Part shown: piece by piece, positions 13,695 through 17,113 of the stretch
How positions within the stretch are numbered: position 1 is the first letter of the stretch
How the letters are laid out: every line of letters starts with the position of its first letter
DNA from: CAVUAF01 sp964460655
GTDB lineage: Bacteria; Acidobacteriota; Terriglobia; Terriglobales; Acidobacteriaceae
Length of the DNA: 17,113 nucleotides
Direction of reading: 5' to 3'
Assembly (NCBI GenBank): GCA_964460655.1
Contig: CAYWSH010000069.1
Location: 1-17,113 of the forward strand
Program-made: the position numbers and the translations under genes
The notes under the pieces: generated by a model
What the model saw: only the letters and a program-made list of their open reading frames with translations
The model's database searches: none
What the model was told of the DNA's origin: nothing

Positions 13695-16325
13695 GTTGCG
13701 CAGGACCTGCAGCGGATCGGCATGTGCCGCGCGCCACGCGGGCACGAGACACGCGCACAGCGCGGCGACTGTCATCACGGCGAGGGCGGACGAGAATACC
13801 CAGGGATCGCGCGGGCTGACAGCGTAGAGCAGGTAACCCATGAGCCGCGTCGCGGCCAGAGCGACGACCAAGCCGAGCGCGAGTCCGGTCGCGGTGAGCA
13901 CGAGGCCGCGCGTCATGACCAGGCGCAGTAGGCGGGCCGGCGGCGCGCCCAGCGCCATGCGCAGGCCGAGTTCGCGCGAACTCTGCGCCACCACATACGA
14001 CATCACACCGTAGAGCCCGACGCCCGCGAGCAGTGCGGCCAGCCCGCCGAACACGCCGAGGAAAGCCACTGCGATGCTCTGCGTCGCCAGCGAGCGCTCG
14101 ATCTCGGTGCGCATCGTGATGACCTCGCCGAATGCCAGGTCGGGATCGAGCGCGTGGACCTCGCGCGCCAACGTGCGCGCGATGCTAGCGAGCGGCGCCT
14201 GTGTCCTGATGACGAGATTCACCACCGGCGCCGGCTCCTGCAACAGCGGCACGTAGAGGAACGGCGTCGCCGATTCCTGGATATTGCGATACTTCGACGT
14301 CCGCGCCACGCCGACCACCTGGCGCCAGCGTCCCTTCATCTGGATCCTCTTCCCGACGGGATCGGCGCCGGGCCAGTATTGCGCCGCCAGCGTGTCGTTC
14401 ACGATGACGACCGGCAGGGCGTTGGCGTCATCGGCCCGCGTGAACTCGCGGCCGGCAAGCAGCGGGATGCCCATCGTGGCGAGATACCGCGGGCTCACTT
14501 CGACGTAATCGGCCGTCGGTTGTCGGTCGCGCGGCGGCTCGTAGCCATCCACCGCGATCGCGCTGGTGGAGTAGCCGCGATAGCTGAAGGGCGCCACGCG
14601 AACGTACGCGGCGGCGCTCACGCCGTTCATTGTCTGGATGCGGTCGAGCAGTTGCTGCTGGAAGTTGCGCGCGCGCGCTTCGTCGTATCCGGCGGCGGCG
14701 AGATTGATACCGCTCACCAGCGCGCCGTCGGCGGCGAATCCGGGGCTGGCGGTGCGGATGCGCTGCAGCGTCGTGAGGACGAGTCCCGCGCCGACCAGCA
14801 GGACAAAACTCAGCGACACTTGCAAGAGCACGAGGCCCGAGCGCAGCCAGGCTTTTTCGCGCGATCCGAGCACGTTCGCGCCCTCGAGCTTGAGTGTGTG
14901 CGCCAGGTCGACCTTGCTGCCATGCAGCGAGGGCGCCAGCGCGAACAGCAGCGTGGCCAGCAGACACACGGCGGCATTCAGTGCGAGAACGCGGCCATCA
15001 AGGTTGCCGGGCATCCACAGCGGCACACCGAGCGGCGGAATGAGCCGCGCCAGCAGATCGCGGCACCAATACGCCACCAGCAGTCCGCCGGCGGCGGCCA
15101 GCAGGGAGAGCAGCAGGCCTTCGGTGAGGAACTGGCGCACCAGGCGGTCGCGCCGCGCGCCCAGAGCGAGCCGCATCGCGACTTCATGCCGGCGCGCGAA
15201 CGCGCGCACGAGCAGCAGATTGCCGACATTCGCGCACGCGATCAGCAGCACGCAAGCCACCACAACCACGCCGATCTGCAGGGCTGCGCCGAGGCGTGCC
15301 GCAGCGTTGAACGGGGTCTGCCACAGCGGCGCCAGCTGCACAAACCGTCCGCGGTCCGTCGCCGGATACTCGCGCTCCAACCGTGCGGCCACGGCGTCGA
15401 TCTCCTGCTGCGCCTGCGCACGGGTGACGCCCGGCTTGAGGAATGCGAAGCCTTCGACCCAGCGCGCCCCGCGGTCGTCGAGCCGGTAGCCGCCCTGGTC
15501 GAACAGCTCTTCCATCGAGGCCGGCACCCAGAACTGGAAGGCGTAGCCGACGAACGTGCCGTAGAAGCCTGCGGGCGCCACGCCGACGATGGTGTGCTCC
15601 ACGCCGTTGAACTTCTGCGTCTTGCCGATGATCGCCGGATCCTGGTGGAACTTGTCTTTCCAGAACTGGTAGGAGATCACGACCACCGGGTGCGCATTGC
15701 GACCGTTGTTCTCCTCCGGCGCGAAGCCGCGGCCGAGGACGGGGCGCACGCCGAGCGCGTCGAAGTAATTCGCCGAGACCACGCTGCCGGTGGTGCGCTC
15801 GGCGCGGTCGCCGACGCTGAGCGTGGTGCCGGTGATGCGGTCGGCGATGAACGCATCGAACAGCTTGCAATCGCGCTGGAAATCCACGAGGTCGGGCCAG
15901 GAGAGGCCTTTGAACCCCGGGGCGCCGCGCACCATGGCGTTGAGCGCCACCATGCGGTCCTGGTGCTGCACCAGCGGATATGGCCGCAGCAGCACACCCT
16001 CTATCCAACTGAACACGGCGGTGTTCGCGCCGATGCCGAGCGTGAGGCAAAAGAGCGCGAGCAGCGAGAAGCCGGGAGCGCGGCGCAACTGGCGCAGCCC
16101 GAAGCGCGCGTCTTCGAGGAAATCGGCGAGCCGGTGCCCGCGCTGCGTCTCGCGTACCTGCTCCTTGTAATTCTCGAGACCGCCGAACTCGATGCGTGCC
16201 TGCCGTTCGGCGTCGGCACGTGACACTCCGCTGCGTTGCAGGTCGGCGGCGCGCGCGGCGAGATGGGCACGCATCTCGGCGTCGAGCGCGCGATCGAAGC
16301 GGCGGCGGAAGAGGGCATCCAGCAT
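13692..16325 (-). CDS. ADOP family permease (MacB/FtsX-like, duplicated FtsX domains)
   Basis: This 877-residue inner-membrane protein has the 'acidobacterial duplicated orphan permease' layout. A cytoplasmic prefix domain (1 to about 75, FDRALDAEMRAHLAARAADL, ARIEFGGLENYKEQVRE) precedes helix 1 (about 86-107, PGFSLLALFCLTLGIGANTA). A large periplasmic MacB-like domain (about 110-345) follows, then three helices (about 355-465). A second set begins near 490, with another periplasmic domain (about 515-740) and three C-terminal helices ending AWRAAHADPLQVLRN. That gives eight helices in two FtsX units. No ATPase gene is adjacent, fitting the 'orphan' name, and the substrate is unknown; MacB relatives act in efflux or mechanotransmission. 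The ATG follows a good AGGAGAAGG site, and a promoter with an overlapping inverted repeat lies just upstream. Confidence 0.93.
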   Translation of the reverse strand: MLDALFRRRFDRALDAEMRAHLAARAADLQRSGVSRADAERQARIEFGGLENYKEQVRETQRGHRLADFLEDARFGLRQLRRAPGFSLLALFCLTLGIGANTAVFSWIEGVLLRPYPLVQHQDRMVALNAMVRGAPGFKGLSWPDLVDFQRDCKLFDAFIADRITGTTLSVGDRAERTTGSVVSANYFDALGVRPVLGRGFAPEENNGRNAHPVVVISYQFWKDKFHQDPAIIGKTQKFNGVEHTIVGVAPAGFYGTFVGYAFQFWVPASMEELFDQGGYRLDDRGARWVEGFAFLKPGVTRAQAQQEIDAVAARLEREYPATDRGRFVQLAPLWQTPFNAAARLGAALQIGVVVVACVLLIACANVGNLLLVRAFARRHEVAMRLALGARRDRLVRQFLTEGLLLSLLAAAGGLLVAYWCRDLLARLIPPLGVPLWMPGNLDGRVLALNAAVCLLATLLFALAPSLHGSKVDLAHTLKLEGANVLGSREKAWLRSGLVLLQVSLSFVLLVGAGLVLTTLQRIRTASPGFAADGALVSGINLAAAGYDEARARNFQQQLLDRIQTMNGVSAAAYVRVAPFSYRGYSTSAIAVDGYEPPRDRQPTADYVEVSPRYLATMGIPLLAGREFTRADDANALPVVIVNDTLAAQYWPGADPVGKRIQMKGRWRQVVGVARTSKYRNIQESATPFLYVPLLQEPAPVVNLVIRTQAPLASIARTLAREVHALDPDLAFGEVITMRTEIERSLATQSIAVAFLGVFGGLAALLAGVGLYGVMSYVVAQSSRELGLRMALGAPPARLLRLVMTRGLVLTATGLALGLVVALAATRLMGYLLYAVSPRDPWVFSSALAVMTVAALCACLVPAWRAAHADPLQVLRN

Positions 16326-16340
16326 GGCACCTTCTCCTAA

Positions 16341-16380
16341 ACAGCTAAGGAGGGTAGTCCGGGCTTTCCTAAGCTGTCAA
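16341..16380 (-). promoter_or_regulatory. Candidate ADOP promoter with overlapping operator-like inverted repeat
   Basis: On the minus strand TTGACA (16375-16380) is a perfect -35 box, followed after 18 bases by a weak -10, TACCCT (16351-16356). An inverted repeat, ACAGCTAAGGA (16341-16351) and TCCTAAGCTGT (16367-16377), has one central mismatch. One arm covers the -35 and the other touches the end of the -10, the position expected for a repressor site. The permease ATG is 26 bases past the -10. Confidence 0.5.
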
Positions 16381-16428
16381 GGGGAAGTACGGGCCGAGGC
16401 GGCGTCCACACACCCAGCAACACTAATC

Positions 16429-16866
16429 TCAACTCACCGCTTGCTTGACGAGGGCGGTGATCCGGGCGGCTTCGGCAGGCGTCAGTTCCTTCAGCGCGAA
16501 GGCGGTCGGCCACATCTGGCCGTCGTCGAGGTTCGCCTTGTCGCTGAAGCCGAGCGTGGCGTAGCGCGTCTTGAACTTCTGCGCGCTTTGGTAGAAGCAG
16601 ACGACTTTGCCGTTCTTAGCGTACGCGGGCATGCCATACCAGAGTTGCGGAGTGAGGCCGGGCGCGGCGGCCTTGATGATGGCGTGGAGCCGCTCGCCAA
16701 GGGCGCGGTCGGCGGGCGAGTACGTGGCGAGCTTGGCGCGCACGACGCTGTCGCCATCGGCGCTGCCGGCCTTCAGTTCCTGCACGCGCTCAAGCATGGC
16801 GGCACGCTCTTCAGCGGTGAAGGTCTTGGCGGCTTTGCGTGCAGGGTTCTTGGCACGGGTGTTCAC
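16429..16866 (-). CDS. DUF1801 family protein
   Basis: This 145-residue cytoplasmic protein is of the DUF1801 fold, related to the YdhG/frataxin-like iron-chaperone group. Recognisable blocks are ADRALGERLHAIIKAAAPGL, TPQLWYGMPAYAKNGKVVCF and YQSAQKFKTRYATLGF, followed by a C-terminal helix (LTPAEAARITALVKQAVS). The N-terminus is Lys/Arg/Ala-rich (NTRAKNPARKAAKTFTAEER), possibly a flexible or nucleic-acid-binding tail. I start at the GTG at 16864-16866 because GGAGAAGGA lies about eight bases upstream. A longer frame to 16947 would be translated from a non-coding repeat. The molecular role of this subgroup is not established, and the iron-chaperone link is by family resemblance only. It lies between the S9 peptidase and the ADOP permease on the same strand. 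Confidence 0.82.
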   Translation of the reverse strand: MNTRAKNPARKAAKTFTAEERAAMLERVQELKAGSADGDSVVRAKLATYSPADRALGERLHAIIKAAAPGLTPQLWYGMPAYAKNGKVVCFYQSAQKFKTRYATLGFSDKANLDDGQMWPTAFALKELTPAEAARITALVKQAVS

Positions 16867-16901
16867 GCTGTCTTTCCTTCTCCGGCTAGAATCGTAAAGG
16901 C

Positions 16902-16958
16902 AAACCGCCAAGGACGCGAAGGACGCAAAGTAGGAGACCCTCTGCATCCTCTGCGGTC
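16902..16958. repeat. Intergenic imperfect inverted repeat (GGACGC / CTCTGCGG family)
   Basis: The left part holds two tandem nonamers AAGGACGCR (16910-16918 and 16919-16927) preceded by ACCGCC. The right part is CTCTGCATCCTCTGCGGTC (16940-16958). The halves are imperfectly inverted and can form a long interrupted hairpin in the leader of the DUF1801 gene, directly after the S9 peptidase. CTCTGCRTCCTCTGCG is shared with the hairpin at 7304-7319, and CCTCTGCGGT with the terminator near 4890. Confidence 0.6.
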
Positions 16959-16969
16959 TGAGCTTGCGG

Positions 16970-17113
16970 CTACTCTTCTTTCTGTCCCGCGCTGGTCGAT
17001 GACACGGCCGGAGGCGCTTCGGCCTTCTGCGTCGCCGGTTTCAGGTGCTTGTCGTACCAGGACAAGTAGCGCTCGTAGCGGTCTTTCACGTAGCTGGGGC
17101 GCTGGATGCCGTG
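16970..17113 (-). CDS. S9 family (prolyl oligopeptidase-like) peptidase, C-terminal fragment
   Basis: Only the last 47 codons are in the window. They read HGIQRPSYVKDRYERYLSWY followed by DKHLKPATQKAEAPPAVS and a polar tail to a TAG at 16970. The HG followed by a Pro, then a basic/aromatic helix ending in WYDKHL, is the usual end of S9 alpha/beta-hydrolase peptidases (DPP4/acylaminoacyl-peptidase group). The first His would be the catalytic histidine. The nucleophile Ser, the Asp and the beta-propeller lie outside the window. Acidobacteriota carry many secreted enzymes of this type. The low-complexity tail (Ala, Pro, Ser, Glu) after the helix looks disordered. The call rests on a short stretch. 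Confidence 0.65.
   Translation of the reverse strand, partial: HGIQRPSYVKDRYERYLSWYDKHLKPATQKAEAPPAVSSTSAGQKEE

Noticed and set aside
13649..13723. 25-residue N-terminal extension of the fusion enzyme
   Set aside because: It would overlap the end of the permease gene and is Arg/Cys-rich with no relation to kinase N-termini; MMPEGR at 13648 is a better start.
14154..16223. Long plus-strand open frame (689 codons) opposite the ADOP permease
   Set aside because: It is antisense to a well-supported gene, has a very Arg/His/Gln-rich composition typical of shadow frames in high-GC DNA, and shows no domain.
1..17113. CRISPR arrays, rRNA genes, transposases or phage genes
   Set aside because: No regularly spaced direct repeats, rRNA segments, integrase or transposase motifs were seen on either strand.

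Overview
The window is a high-GC stretch of bacterial chromosome that most likely comes from an Acidobacteriota genome (Terriglobia/Koribacter/Solibacter-like). The best taxonomic hints are an 877-residue ADOP-type permease (the 'acidobacterial duplicated orphan permease' architecture), several small secreted proteins of unknown function, and abundant short dispersed palindromes. A run of exactly 100 N marks a scaffold gap, so this is a draft or metagenome-assembled contig. Both ends cut genes: the start of thrS on the left and the end of an S9-family peptidase on the right.

Layout. Positions 1-4042: start of thrS (minus), a small two-helix membrane protein (minus), then a divergent 1144-residue membrane-anchored GAF/GGDEF/HD-GYP cyclic-di-GMP protein. 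Positions 4043-5530 (minus): an orphan OppF/DppF-type ABC ATPase and, separated by an intrinsic terminator, a secreted glycine-zipper protein. Positions 5691-7281 (plus): the N-terminal two thirds of a secreted DUF885 protein, the N gap, and the C-terminal part of a 3-methyladenine DNA glycosylase. Positions 7326-8753 (minus): a small secreted four-cysteine protein and panC. Positions 8880-10577 (plus): tRNA-Ser(UGA) and a secreted class C beta-lactamase-fold serine hydrolase with a C-terminal TPR. Positions 10574-17113 (minus): an unusual kinase/M23/class III aminotransferase fusion of about 1024 residues, the ADOP permease upstream of it, a DUF1801 protein and the S9 peptidase tail.

Functional links are modest. 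The gene mix is housekeeping (thrS, panC, tRNA-Ser, DNA glycosylase) plus signalling and envelope genes. The ADOP permease and the fusion enzyme are 43 nt apart on one strand and may be co-transcribed. The most distinctive biochemical unit is the fusion, which by homology pairs a hydroxylysine-kinase-like domain with a phospholyase-like PLP domain across an M23 domain that keeps its zinc ligands.

The most unusual DNA-level signal is a set of short dispersed repeats that enter genes. A REP-like GC-rich palindrome occurs inside the ABC ATPase gene, where it is translated, and again at the 3' end of the fusion gene, where it supplies the last residues. Both copies encode the heptapeptide VARVHTG in the same frame. 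A second family (CCTCTGCGG / GGACGCAGAG-like) makes hairpins at three intergenic sites. Two convergent gene pairs have no intergenic DNA and end in complementary stop codons (TGATCA and CTAG).
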